Positions 44,752 to 52,976 of a DNA stretch of 64,000 nucleotides are shown piece after piece; position 1 is the first letter of the stretch; the number at the start of each line of letters is the position of its first letter. Under the pieces are notes generated by a model. It was not told the DNA's origin. It saw nothing but the letters and a program-made list of their open reading frames with translations, and did not search any database. The position numbers and the translations under genes were made by a program. The DNA comes from Microvirga arabica (GTDB taxonomy: Bacteria; Pseudomonadota; Alphaproteobacteria; Rhizobiales; Beijerinckiaceae), in assembly GCF_016811235.1 (NCBI RefSeq), contig NZ_JAFBID010000007.1:1-64000 (forward strand), given 5' to 3'.

Positions 44752-45357
44752 TCACGAGGCCTCGGGCGCCTTGAAGCTGATGACCCTGTACACATACCAG
44801 ACGGCCAGCGCCGCAATGACGACGTTGGAGATGGGATTGAGCCATTCCGAGACCTTTTCGTACTGGCTCTCGAGGAGATACCCTGCGCCTGCAAGGAGAA
44901 CAGTCCAGAGAGCCGTTCCGAGGAAACTCCACAGCAGGAAGGTGGAAATCGGGATGCAGTTCACGCCGGCGGGAACAGAGATCAGGGAGCGGATCGCCGG
45001 GACCAGACGCCCGAGGAAAAGGGCCAGCGCCTGATGGCGGGAGAAAAAGGCTCGGGCCTGATCCACCTCGTCGGGATGCATGGTCAGCCAGCGGCCGTGC
45101 CTCGCAGCAAAGCGCTTCAGGCGCTTCGCTCCGATCCAGCGGCCGATCAGAAACCAGAAATAGGCACCGGCGAGCGACCCGATTGTCCCGGCGAGAACGA
45201 CCCCGGTGAAGCTGAGCGTGCCCTTGGCGGCGGAAAAGCCCGCCAGGGGCATGATGACCTCCGAAGGAATCGGCGGGAAAACGTTCTCCAGCAGCATGAG
45301 CAGGGCAATGCCGAGATATCCGGCCTTGTCGATGAGGCTGACGATCCAGTCGAACAC
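44752..45357 (-). CDS. DedA family membrane protein (SNARE-associated/VTT domain)
   Basis: A 201-residue inner-membrane protein with several helices. The DedA hallmarks are 'YLGIALLMLLENVFPPIPSEVIMPLAGF' near the N-terminus, 'GSLAGAYFWFLIGRWIG', and the loop 'FFSRHQALALFLGRLVPAIRSLISVPAGVNCIPISTFLLWSFLGTALWT' with the conserved Arg-x-x-Pro-x-Arg pattern. DedA proteins flip undecaprenyl phosphate or phosphatidylethanolamine between leaflets. The start is GTG 45357 with AGGTGG upstream; the frame is open far upstream, but that portion is antisense to the phospholipase gene. Confidence 0.9.
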   Translation of the reverse strand: MFDWIVSLIDKAGYLGIALLMLLENVFPPIPSEVIMPLAGFSAAKGTLSFTGVVLAGTIGSLAGAYFWFLIGRWIGAKRLKRFAARHGRWLTMHPDEVDQARAFFSRHQALALFLGRLVPAIRSLISVPAGVNCIPISTFLLWSFLGTALWTVLLAGAGYLLESQYEKVSEWLNPISNVVIAALAVWYVYRVISFKAPEAS

Positions 45358-45516
45358 GCTGTTCCACCTGTTGTGAATTGATCCGGAAATTCCACGACGT
45401 GGCTCGATTTGCAAGCCCGATCGCCTGGGCAACGATTTCGGAGCGCTCTGTTTCCAACCGGAACCTTGGCCTCGGTTCCTGAGTTGGCAGAGGACTGCGT
45501 TTAGGATCTTAGTCGC

Positions 45517-47016
45517 GTGCAACTTCTGGAAGAAACGACGAGCCGGCATGAACTTCAGTTTGCCCAGGCGGCCGCGCGACTGCCTGGTGGCTCGATCCTG
45601 CGCCCTGAACAGAATTGCTGGCGCGTCGCACAGGCCGATCGTGCATCGGTTCTGATCGATGGAGCCGCCTATTTCGCCTGCCTCGAAGCGGCTCTGCGCC
45701 GTGCCCAACGCTCCATTCTCATCATCGGCTGGGATTTCGACGGCAGCATCCGTCTGCGTCCAGACGTGAGTGCCGAGGAGTCCCCGCCGCTTGGCCCCCT
45801 GCTGCGTTCCCTGGTGGAGGCCAAGCCGAACCTTGAGGTCAGGATCCTCGTGTGGAGCATTGCCGTCGTGCATGCCCCCGGCGCTCCCGGCCCTCTGATC
45901 TTCGGCGCTGACTGGCAGGACCACCCACGCCTCCAGCTCAAGCTCGATACCCATCACCCGCTTTATGCGGCCCACCACCAGAAGATCGTCTGCATAGACG
46001 ATGCGTTGGCATTCGTCGGCGGCATGGACCTCACGGTTGAGCGCTGGGACACCCAGCGCCACGCCTGCGACGACCCTCTCCGGCTGAAGGATGATGGGAG
46101 CATTTACGAGCCGGTCCACGATCTGCAGATGGCTGTGGACGGCGAAGCCGCACGATCCATTGCCGAGGTGGGCTATGGCCGCTGGAAATTTGCGACAGGC
46201 GAGGAGCTGAGCCCAGTTTTGCCGGATGGGGCCGATCCGTGGCCGGAGGATCTTTCCGTCAGTTTCGTCAACGTGCCCGTCGCCATCGCCCGCACCTATC
46301 CGGCCTGGGGAGACCAGCCTGCCGCGCAGGAGGCGGCGGCCCTGACCCTGGACGCGCTCTCCGCCGCGAGGAAGAACATCTATATCGAAGCGCAATATAT
46401 GACGGCTCCCTCGATCGGCGACGTCCTCGAGCGTCAGCTGGCCGATCCCAGCGGGCCCGAGATCGTCGTGGTTCAAACGCACGAATCCCACGGCTGGGCG
46501 GAAGAACTGGTCATGGGCACGAACCGGGATAGGCTAATACGGCGTCTGCGCAAATGCGATCACTACAACCGCCTGCGCGTTTATTACCCGGTCATCCCGA
46601 ATGGAGCGGGCGGAGAATGCCAGGTGCTCATCCATTCCAAGCTCATCATCGTCGATGACGTGTTCCTGCGCATCGGCTCCTCGAACCTGAACAACCGCTC
46701 CATGGGCCTCGACAGCGAGTGCGACCTCGCCATTGAGGCAGCCACCGAGGAAGAGCGTCGGACCATCGTCCATCTGAGAGACCAACTCATCGCAGAGCAT
46801 CTCGAGACGCAGCCGGAGACCTTCGCAGAGGCTCTCGCGGGAGCAGGCGGGTCCGTTATCCAGGCCATCGACCAGCTCAATACCGGAAAGCGCGGCCTGC
46901 GCGCCTTCGGGGCCATGGCCGATGAAGGGCCAGATGCACCGGCACCGGGGACCAGCCTTTTGGATCCGCCGGAGCCTTTCGAGCCGCTCGCCCTGTTTCG
47001 CCGCCGCAAGGCCTGA
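45517..47016 (+). CDS. Phospholipase D / cardiolipin-synthase-like protein with two HKD motifs
   Basis: A 499-residue protein. The first HKD motif is H154-x-K156-x4-D161 in 'AAHHQKIVCIDDALAFVGGMDLT'; the second lies near residues 373-385 in 'LIHSKLIIVDDVFLRIGSSNLNNRS'. No clear transmembrane helix is present, as in E. coli ClsB (YbhO), whose reaction joins phosphatidylglycerol and another phospholipid into cardiolipin. The 'WDFDGSIRL' segment and the acidic 'ESHGWAEELVMGTNRDRL' region also occur in eukaryote-like PLDs. GTG 45517 is the first start in frame. Convergent neighbours encode YbhN- and YbhP-like proteins. Confidence 0.88.
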   Translation: MQLLEETTSRHELQFAQAAARLPGGSILRPEQNCWRVAQADRASVLIDGAAYFACLEAALRRAQRSILIIGWDFDGSIRLRPDVSAEESPPLGPLLRSLVEAKPNLEVRILVWSIAVVHAPGAPGPLIFGADWQDHPRLQLKLDTHHPLYAAHHQKIVCIDDALAFVGGMDLTVERWDTQRHACDDPLRLKDDGSIYEPVHDLQMAVDGEAARSIAEVGYGRWKFATGEELSPVLPDGADPWPEDLSVSFVNVPVAIARTYPAWGDQPAAQEAAALTLDALSAARKNIYIEAQYMTAPSIGDVLERQLADPSGPEIVVVQTHESHGWAEELVMGTNRDRLIRRLRKCDHYNRLRVYYPVIPNGAGGECQVLIHSKLIIVDDVFLRIGSSNLNNRSMGLDSECDLAIEAATEEERRTIVHLRDQLIAEHLETQPETFAEALAGAGGSVIQAIDQLNTGKRGLRAFGAMADEGPDAPAPGTSLLDPPEPFEPLALFRRRKA

Positions 47017-47019
47017 CGG

Positions 47020-47964
47020 CTAGGCCTTCACGGCACCGGGCGTGTGCCGGTCAAACGCAGATCCTCGACCACGCAAAACCAACTCGGTCACAGCGAACAG
47101 AATGCCCCCGAGGCCGAGCGGCGCGAGGAAGTAGACGAACCGGAACACCAGAAGCGGCCCGATCAGGTTATCGTGGGGCAGAAGGTACATGACGACGCTC
47201 TCGATCACGCCAAGACCTCCAGGCACATGGCTCACCAGCGCCGTCGCATTGGCGATCACATAGACCGATGCCACGCCCAGATACGCAACGTCTGCCACGG
47301 CCGCGAGGGTCTGGTGAAGGCAGGCGGCTACGAAGGCGAAGTTGATGCACCCGATCAGGACCTGTCCGATGGCAAGCCGGAAGCTCGGGATCTCTAGCGA
47401 CCAGTGCCGGATCCGCAGCGGCCGGTGCACGAAAACTGACAGGATCAGGTAGAGCGCCGGCCCTGCAAGGCAGCCCATCCCTAAGGAGATGATGATCGGC
47501 CGGGTCAGCCCGGTGATGTCCACGGCCAGTTCGGAGCGCAGGAGCAGGGCCGCTCCACCCAGGGTCAGCAGGCCAAGACCAACGGTGACCCCGCAGAAGA
47601 CGATCACTTTCGCCACCTCGGCCGCGCTGAGCCCCCAGCGGCTGTAGAACCGATAGCGCACCGCGCCGCTGCTCAGGGCAGCCAACCCGATGTTGTGACC
47701 GAGGGAAAGGGCTGTAAAAGAGGCGAGCGCCGCCTTCGGATAGGGCAGCGGCCGGCCGACATAGTGGAGAGCCAGGTAGTCGAAGAAGGTCAGGCACAGG
47801 TAGCTTGCTGCGGCAAATCCTGCCGCCCCCAGGAGCCTTGCCGTGGGAACGGCCGTGACGGCGGCGATCAGCTCGTCTAGGCTGTAGCGGCTGAGCGTGC
47901 GGTACAGCAGAAAAGCCGCTAGGCCGACGGCAGCCGCAGCGATCAGGTACTTCCAGTTACGCAT
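47020..47964 (-). CDS. YbhN/UPF0104 family membrane protein (LPG synthase transmembrane domain)
   Basis: A 314-residue polytopic membrane protein with about eight hydrophobic segments. Family features are 'ALASFTALSLGHNIGLAALSSGAVRYRFYSRWGLS' and 'ALVSHVPGGLGVIESVVMYLLP', matching the transmembrane half of MprF-like flippases (lysylphosphatidylglycerol synthetase TM region). There is no cytoplasmic aminoacyl-transferase domain. It is tail-to-tail with the phospholipase gene, with 3 bases between stops, and co-directional with the EEP gene upstream. Confidence 0.88.
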   Translation of the reverse strand: MRNWKYLIAAAAVGLAAFLLYRTLSRYSLDELIAAVTAVPTARLLGAAGFAAASYLCLTFFDYLALHYVGRPLPYPKAALASFTALSLGHNIGLAALSSGAVRYRFYSRWGLSAAEVAKVIVFCGVTVGLGLLTLGGAALLLRSELAVDITGLTRPIIISLGMGCLAGPALYLILSVFVHRPLRIRHWSLEIPSFRLAIGQVLIGCINFAFVAACLHQTLAAVADVAYLGVASVYVIANATALVSHVPGGLGVIESVVMYLLPHDNLIGPLLVFRFVYFLAPLGLGGILFAVTELVLRGRGSAFDRHTPGAVKA

Positions 47965-48069
47965 TCCCTCTCCTCATTGGCATTGTGCCGCAGCAGCTAA
48001 TAGCCACGCTCTGTAAGGCTCAACGCAAATGCAGGGGCTACGATCCCTTAGACGCCTCTGTAGTTCCCA

Positions 48070-48843
48070 TCACCCATGGGCGTGGCCCATGCTGGCTTGG
48101 TGCGCCTTGGCGCGAACGATATGGAACTCGACCAGAAGCGGGAGGTGATCCGAGGCGACACGGGCCAAGGGCGTCCTGACCGCTTCCACCCGCTGCACGG
48201 CAATCCCGCGGCTGACGAAAACATGGTCGATGCGCAGCATCGGCAGGCGTGACGGGAAGGTCGCCCTGGGCTTGGAAGGCCTCGCCAACGCCTGGGCATC
48301 CCAGAGATGCGACGCGAGGCGCTGATAGGCGCGCGAACGCGGCGTGGCATTGAGGTCCCCCAGCAGGATCGCAGGCTCCCGGCAGGACGGGTGGCCGAGC
48401 CAATGCGGTCCGAGCAGGGCATTCACCTGGGCGAGCCTCTCATGGCGGCGCAGGCCCAGATGGGTGTTGATGATCTGCACATCCACGCCTCCGATGTTGA
48501 CTGAGGCCCAGAGCGCGCCTCTCGGCTCAAGCCCCGGCTTCCCGGCCAGGCCGGGAAGGGGCTCCGCCTTGATGAGCTTTGTAGGCCTGTGGGTGAGGAT
48601 CGCGTTGCCGTACTGCTCCTCCAGCACCCGCATGCTGGCATGGAAATGCACATGCATTCCCAGCGCCTGGGCGATCGCATGAGCTTGATCCACGCCTCCC
48701 GTTCTGACCCGGCCCACATCGAGTTCCTGCAGGGCCACGACGTCAGGCTCGTAGGCTGCGACCACGTCGGCGATACGCGCAGGAGACAGACGCCCGTCCG
48801 TGCCAAGGCAGCGGTGTACGTTGTAGGTCAGGATTCGCGGCAC
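48070..48843 (-). CDS. Endonuclease/exonuclease/phosphatase (EEP) family protein, YbhP-like
   Basis: A 257-residue metal-dependent hydrolase fold. Motifs: 'ILTYNVHRCLGTDGRLSPARI' (Asn metal ligand), 'VVALQELDVGR' (catalytic Glu), 'IINTHLGL', 'AILLGDLNATPRS' (catalytic DxN), 'IDHVFVSRGI' and the C-terminal 'ASDHLPLLVEF' with the catalytic His. The family covers nucleases and lipid or phosphate phosphatases. Its E. coli homologue YbhP sits with clsB and ybhN, so a lipid-linked phosphatase role is plausible. It starts at GTG 48843 with 'PRILTYNVH'. Confidence 0.87.
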   Translation of the reverse strand: MPRILTYNVHRCLGTDGRLSPARIADVVAAYEPDVVALQELDVGRVRTGGVDQAHAIAQALGMHVHFHASMRVLEEQYGNAILTHRPTKLIKAEPLPGLAGKPGLEPRGALWASVNIGGVDVQIINTHLGLRRHERLAQVNALLGPHWLGHPSCREPAILLGDLNATPRSRAYQRLASHLWDAQALARPSKPRATFPSRLPMLRIDHVFVSRGIAVQRVEAVRTPLARVASDHLPLLVEFHIVRAKAHQASMGHAHG

Positions 48844-49258
48844 TTCGCCCCCTGTTGACAGCCTCCGGAGGGAGCGCCCTGCTCACCGGCTGGTTTCTCT
48901 GCAGATGGAACCAGAACTCCTGATCCGGGGGCCTGGATCCATTCAAGCTCGGCTTTTGATCGATGAGCTGTGGGAACGGCAGGGATGAGACCAGAAAAGG
49001 AACGGGGACCGGGCGTACATCCGGCCCGGCCCCCGCCTCCTCGACCGGCTGCAGCCGCAACCGGATTCAGCCATCATAGACCAGACCCGCGAGGCCAGGT
49101 CGGAGCATAGGAGGTATGAGGCCTCACCCTGTCGGGGACCGGATGCTCGAAAGGGGCTACAGGCCCCAGCCGTGGAAGAGACGGAATGGAAGAAAAAAGG
49201 ATTCCCGCCCCTGCTCCGGCGCGCTATGGCATGCCTGTGGAAGGCAGTTGGAGCTGAT
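48844..49258. other. 415-base divergent intergenic region with GC-rich hairpins
   Basis: This gap lies between the EEP gene (minus) and serA (plus). It holds a long hairpin at 49004-49034 (GGGG-A-CCGGGC against GCCCGG-C-CCCC, 10 of 11 pairs) and a smaller one at 49153-49167 (GGGGC/GCCCC). I see no supportable gene here. The hairpins could be part of the serA leader or mark a boundary between transcripts. Confidence 0.45.
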
Positions 49259-50506
49259 ATGTCCGAGACGTTCTCTCTTCAGAAAGACAAGATCCGCGTT
49301 CTCTTGCTCGAGGGGGTGAACCAGAGTGCCGTCGATCTGATCGAAGGGGCGGGCTACACCAACCTGACCCACCTGAAGACCGCGCTCGACGAGGACGCGC
49401 TGATCGAAGCCCTGCAGGGGATCCACCTCCTGGGCATCCGCTCCCGCACCCAGCTGACGGGTCGCGTTCTGGAAGCCGCCAATCGCCTGATCGCCGTCGG
49501 CTGCTTCAGCGTCGGCACGAACCAAGTCGATCTGGAAGCCGCCCGGCATGCCGGCATTCCCGTTTTCAATGCCCCGTTCTCCAACACCCGGAGCGTGGCC
49601 GAGTTGGTGATCGGCGAGATCGTCATGCTCCTGCGCCGCACCTTCCCCAAATCGACCGCCGCCCATGCGGGCCAGTGGGATAAGTCCGCGACGGACAGCC
49701 ACGAGGTACGCGGCAAGACGCTCGGCATCGTCGGCTACGGCAATATCGGCTCGCAGCTCTCCTATCTGGCCGAGGCCATGGGCATGCGGGTCATCTTCTT
49801 CGATCAGACCGACAAGCTCCGCCACGGCAACACGGAGCCTGCCGACAGCCTGCACGCCCTGCTGGGCCAGAGCGATATCGTCAGCCTGCATGTGCCGGAG
49901 ACGCCGGCTACCCACGGCATGATCGGCAAGGCCGAGATCGCCGCCATGAAGAAGGGCGCCTATCTCATCAACAACAGCCGCGGCACGGTGGTCGATCTCG
50001 ACGCCTTGGCTGAGGGGCTGAGGAGCGGGCATCTGCGGGGCGCGGCCGTCGATGTGTTCCCCATAGAGCCAGCATCGAACAAGGAGCGCTTCGTCACGCC
50101 GCTGCAGGGCCTCGACAACGTGATCCTGACACCGCACATCGGCGGATCGACCGAGGAAGCCCAGGAGCGCATCGGCGCCGAGGTTGCCAAGAAGCTGACC
50201 GATTACTCCGACGTGGGCACGACGGTTGGGGCCGTCAACTTTCCCCAGGTCCAACTGCCGTCCAGGCCCACGGGCACGCGCTACATCCACGTCCACAGGA
50301 ACGTGCCCGGCATGCTCGGGCGCCTGAACAATGCCTTCTCCCAGCGCGGCCTCAACATCACGGCCCAGCACCTGCAGACCGATGGCGAGATCGGTTACGT
50401 GGTGATCGAGGTGGAGGGCCGGCCCGAGCAGAGCCGCGAGACTTTGCAGGAGATCCGTGCTCTGGAGGGAGCCATTCGCGCTCGCCTTCTCTACGCCCGT
50501 GGATGA
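49259..50506 (+). CDS. serA: D-3-phosphoglycerate dehydrogenase SerA (E. coli type, with ACT domain)
   Basis: A 415-residue NAD enzyme for the first step of serine synthesis. It closely follows the E. coli SerA layout: 'KDKIRVLLLEGVNQSAVDLIEGAGYTNL', 'AVGCFSVGTNQVDL', 'NAPFSNTRSVAELVIGEIVMLLR', cofactor motif 'GIVGYGNIGSQL', catalytic His in 'ILTPHIGGSTEEAQE', then a C-terminal ACT domain ('RYIHVHRNVPGMLGRLNNAFSQRGLNITAQHLQT'), where serine inhibits the E. coli enzyme. ATG 49259 has TTGGAG 5 bases upstream; the longer open frame lacks family similarity. Many alphaproteobacteria use a longer SerA with an extra domain, so this may be a second isozyme. Confidence 0.93.
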   Translation: MSETFSLQKDKIRVLLLEGVNQSAVDLIEGAGYTNLTHLKTALDEDALIEALQGIHLLGIRSRTQLTGRVLEAANRLIAVGCFSVGTNQVDLEAARHAGIPVFNAPFSNTRSVAELVIGEIVMLLRRTFPKSTAAHAGQWDKSATDSHEVRGKTLGIVGYGNIGSQLSYLAEAMGMRVIFFDQTDKLRHGNTEPADSLHALLGQSDIVSLHVPETPATHGMIGKAEIAAMKKGAYLINNSRGTVVDLDALAEGLRSGHLRGAAVDVFPIEPASNKERFVTPLQGLDNVILTPHIGGSTEEAQERIGAEVAKKLTDYSDVGTTVGAVNFPQVQLPSRPTGTRYIHVHRNVPGMLGRLNNAFSQRGLNITAQHLQTDGEIGYVVIEVEGRPEQSRETLQEIRALEGAIRARLLYARG

Positions 50507-50672
50507 TCGGCGGATACGGGACGCCTGATGTGACGGGCGACCTTCATGGAGCATTCGCGCGCAAGGCATGATACTGTTGACGACGCCATCTTCTTCGCGA
50601 AGGCGATGGCGCGCTCGTTCGAGCGAAAGCAGGAATGGGATTGCCGGTGCTCATGTGAAGTTACGTCGTTTC

Positions 50673-51215
50673 ATGCATCAGGCAGCGACCGGGCTCGCCC
50701 GCATATTCGGGTTTCCTCGTATCGCTGCGGATCAGGCGGAACCTGTGCTCGGAGGAGCTTTGCCCTCGAACGCAGAATTCAAAGAGACTGGAGATGATCG
50801 GCTCTCAGGCTCATCTCACGGAATGCACCAAGCCCTCAATTCTCCACCACCCGATGATCGAGAGGAAGCCTCCTCGTCCATTCATGCCCAACTGGAACGC
50901 TTCAGCCATATGAACACGTCCGTCGACACCCTGGCCGAGCAGATGCTGACTCTCGTAGAGATCGTGTCTGCTCAGGAAAGGGACATCAAAGCGCTCAAGG
51001 AGCAGTGTCGCGTGCTGGAGGAGCATGACCAGGCGATTGCGGTGGCGTTCTCGACCTTCTTTCACGTTCTCTCCGCCGGGCGCGTCGCGAAGCTGGGGGA
51101 GATCGCCACCATCCTGAACCACATCATCAAGGTCGCCGAGCAGGAAGGACGACCGGCTGCATCCATTAAGTTCCTGAGGGATCTCGCCGGCATGCTCCCC
51201 GAGGATCAGCGCTGA
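50673..51215 (+). CDS. Protein of unknown function with central coiled coil
   Basis: About 180 residues with an uncertain start (ATG 50673; GTG 50655 or ATG 50568 are possible, none with a strong ribosome site). The N-terminal third is low-complexity. Residues ~75-125 ('LERFSHMNTSVDTLAEQMLTLVEIVSAQERDIKALKEQCRVLEEHD') predict a coiled coil, and 'AFSTFFHVLSAGRVAKLGEIATILNHIIKVAEQEGR' forms a second helical part. There is no signal peptide or membrane segment. I do not recognise the family. Confidence 0.5.
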   Translation: MHQAATGLARIFGFPRIAADQAEPVLGGALPSNAEFKETGDDRLSGSSHGMHQALNSPPPDDREEASSSIHAQLERFSHMNTSVDTLAEQMLTLVEIVSAQERDIKALKEQCRVLEEHDQAIAVAFSTFFHVLSAGRVAKLGEIATILNHIIKVAEQEGRPAASIKFLRDLAGMLPEDQR

Positions 51216-51410
51216 TCCCGATCCCAAACTGTTTGCACGGGATTTCATGCCTGATCTGCAGGAAGAGATGCTGATCTTAAGTATCCGTTAACCCTGCTGT
51301 TTCACATTTCGTGAACTGCCGCAATGGAGCCGACGAGTATCGGTCTGAACACTGAGGCCACTGCCCTGCTGGTCCGTATTTCCGGCAGGCCAAGGCGAAG
51401 GAAACTGGCG

Positions 51411-52004
51411 ATGGCAACGGACAGGGCAGGAGCAACCATCGAATCGGCCATCGCAAGCCATGTCGCCAGCGTGTTCGAGCGCGGCAGACAGGGGACCACC
51501 GTCGCCCAAATCCGCCGCCGCATCACGGACGAGTTCGAACCGGCGGAGTTGCAGACCGGGCAGGACAATCACCCTCCGGCCCTCGTCGCTCTTCACCGCC
51601 GGATCGTCGCAGCCTTCGCGCCGATGGCCCGAGCTTACGATACTCCTGATCGGTCTTCGGATATCGCAGAGCTCAGAGGACGCCTTGAGCGGCAGCGCAG
51701 TTCCCAGCAGGAAAGTGCGCAGAAGAATCTGCTCGCCTATGCCAGAAGTCAGCTCCTCATGGAACGGCAGCAGCTTGTCATGAAGAATGAGCTCACGGAA
51801 GGATTCGGGCGCATCGAGGCGTGGATCCTGTCGATTGCGTTCCTAGGCATTGTCCTCCTGAACGTGGTCAGCATCCTCTGGGCACTGCCTCTCCTGGCGC
51901 TCAGTATCGGCAGAGCCTGGTATCTCGAACAGCAATGCAAGCGCCGCCTCGGCAAGATTGCGGAGATCGACCGCCTCATCGAGCGGATCGAGCATGCTCC
52001 CTGA
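51411..52004 (+). CDS. Membrane-anchored protein of unknown function
   Basis: About 197 residues. An N-terminal soluble helical region ('ESAIASHVASVFERGRQGTTVAQIRRRI') and a coiled-coil-like stretch ('RGRLERQRSSQQESAQKNLLAYARSQLLMERQQL') lead to a hydrophobic hairpin of two close helices near residues 145-175 ('WILSIAFLGIVLLNVVSILWALPLLALSIG'). A basic/acidic tail follows. ATG 51411 has GAAGGA about 9 bases upstream; ATG 51324 would add 29 residues. Function unknown. It is convergent with the next gene, 12 bases between stops. Confidence 0.6.
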   Translation: MATDRAGATIESAIASHVASVFERGRQGTTVAQIRRRITDEFEPAELQTGQDNHPPALVALHRRIVAAFAPMARAYDTPDRSSDIAELRGRLERQRSSQQESAQKNLLAYARSQLLMERQQLVMKNELTEGFGRIEAWILSIAFLGIVLLNVVSILWALPLLALSIGRAWYLEQQCKRRLGKIAEIDRLIERIEHAP

Positions 52005-52016
52005 AGGACAACGGCA

Positions 52017-52976
52017 TCACGGGCGGCCGAGAACGGCCGATGCGATGGCGATGTCCTGAACGGCCAGTCCTGAGAAGGTCGAGACCGTCACCTGTTCGGC
52101 TGTTGTGCGGCCCTTGACCTTACCGGAAGCGATCTCGCCGATCTCGACGATGCGGCTCATGCATGATTCATCGCCATGATACGCGTGCCAAAGCTCTCCC
52201 CTCGAACGGCCCTGAATCCTGCTGTCCGTGACAACGAGATCCGCCTGCCTGATGATTGCCGCATCGAGTTCCTGCTTGTCGGCGCTATCAGCACCAATCG
52301 CAGTGATATGGGTGCCGGGCCGGATGTCGGACCATCGCAGAAGCGGCTCCGAACTCGCCGTGGCGGTGACGATCAGTTGGCAACAAGACGCGACCTCGGC
52401 GGGAGAACGCGCCGCCTCGACGAGGAAGCCCTTGTCCCGCATCCTGCGGACATAAGCGTCCGCTCGTTCGGGGTTGCGCCCCCAGAACACGATGTTTCGG
52501 CAGGCGCGAACCGACTGAAGCAACTGCACCTGCAGCTCCGCCTGAATGCCGGTGCCGAGCACGCCGATGGTCTCGATCCGCTCAGGAGCAAGGTGCTTTG
52601 CCGCGACCGCTCCCGCGGCGGCGGTGCGCAGATCGGTCAGGCGCCCGCGATCGTTGAGCACGGCTGCCAGTTCGCCTGTGCTCTTCCTGAAGACGAGCAG
52701 CAGTCCGTCGCTGCTGCTCAGGCCGAGCGCGGGATTGTTCCAGAAACCGGACGCAATCTTGACCACATAGATGTCGCCCGCTTTCAGGTAGCCATACTTG
52801 ATGTGCACCTCGCCCGGCGGATTCTCGAACAGGAGCTCGCCCGGCGGTGGGATTACGGCCTCGCCGCCGGAAAAGGCTGCGAAAGCCTGTTCCATCAGGG
52901 GCACGAGATCGAGCCCCTCCAGACGCCGCTCGATTTGCGAGAGATCGAGAAAGGTGATCGGACCTGCGGCCGTCAT
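52017..52976 (-). CDS. Ornithine cyclodeaminase / mu-crystallin family protein
   Basis: A 319-residue NAD(P)-dependent protein. It has the N-terminal substrate part ('PLMEQAFAAFSGGEAVIPPP', 'IKYGYLKAGDIYVVKIASGFWNN', 'RKSTGELAAVLNDRGRLTDLRTAAAGAVAAKHLA') and the Rossmann motif 'IGVLGTGIQAELQVQLL', with 'TAIGADSADKQELDAAII' near the end. The family includes ornithine cyclodeaminase, imine reductases such as iminosuccinate reductase (BhcD), EutC, and DauB. Its ATG overlaps the stop of the dehydratase gene by 4 bases. The pair may therefore act in sequence: dehydratase to imine, then reductase to amino acid. Confidence 0.9.
   Translation of the reverse strand: MTAAGPITFLDLSQIERRLEGLDLVPLMEQAFAAFSGGEAVIPPPGELLFENPPGEVHIKYGYLKAGDIYVVKIASGFWNNPALGLSSSDGLLLVFRKSTGELAAVLNDRGRLTDLRTAAAGAVAAKHLAPERIETIGVLGTGIQAELQVQLLQSVRACRNIVFWGRNPERADAYVRRMRDKGFLVEAARSPAEVASCCQLIVTATASSEPLLRWSDIRPGTHITAIGADSADKQELDAAIIRQADLVVTDSRIQGRSRGELWHAYHGDESCMSRIVEIGEIASGKVKGRTTAEQVTVSTFSGLAVQDIAIASAVLGRP

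Noticed and set aside
45431..45455. EcfG promoter for the DedA gene on the minus strand
   Set aside because: GGAAA-N16-CGTT has one mismatch in the -35 box and lies ~75 bases from the start; too weak to list as a feature.
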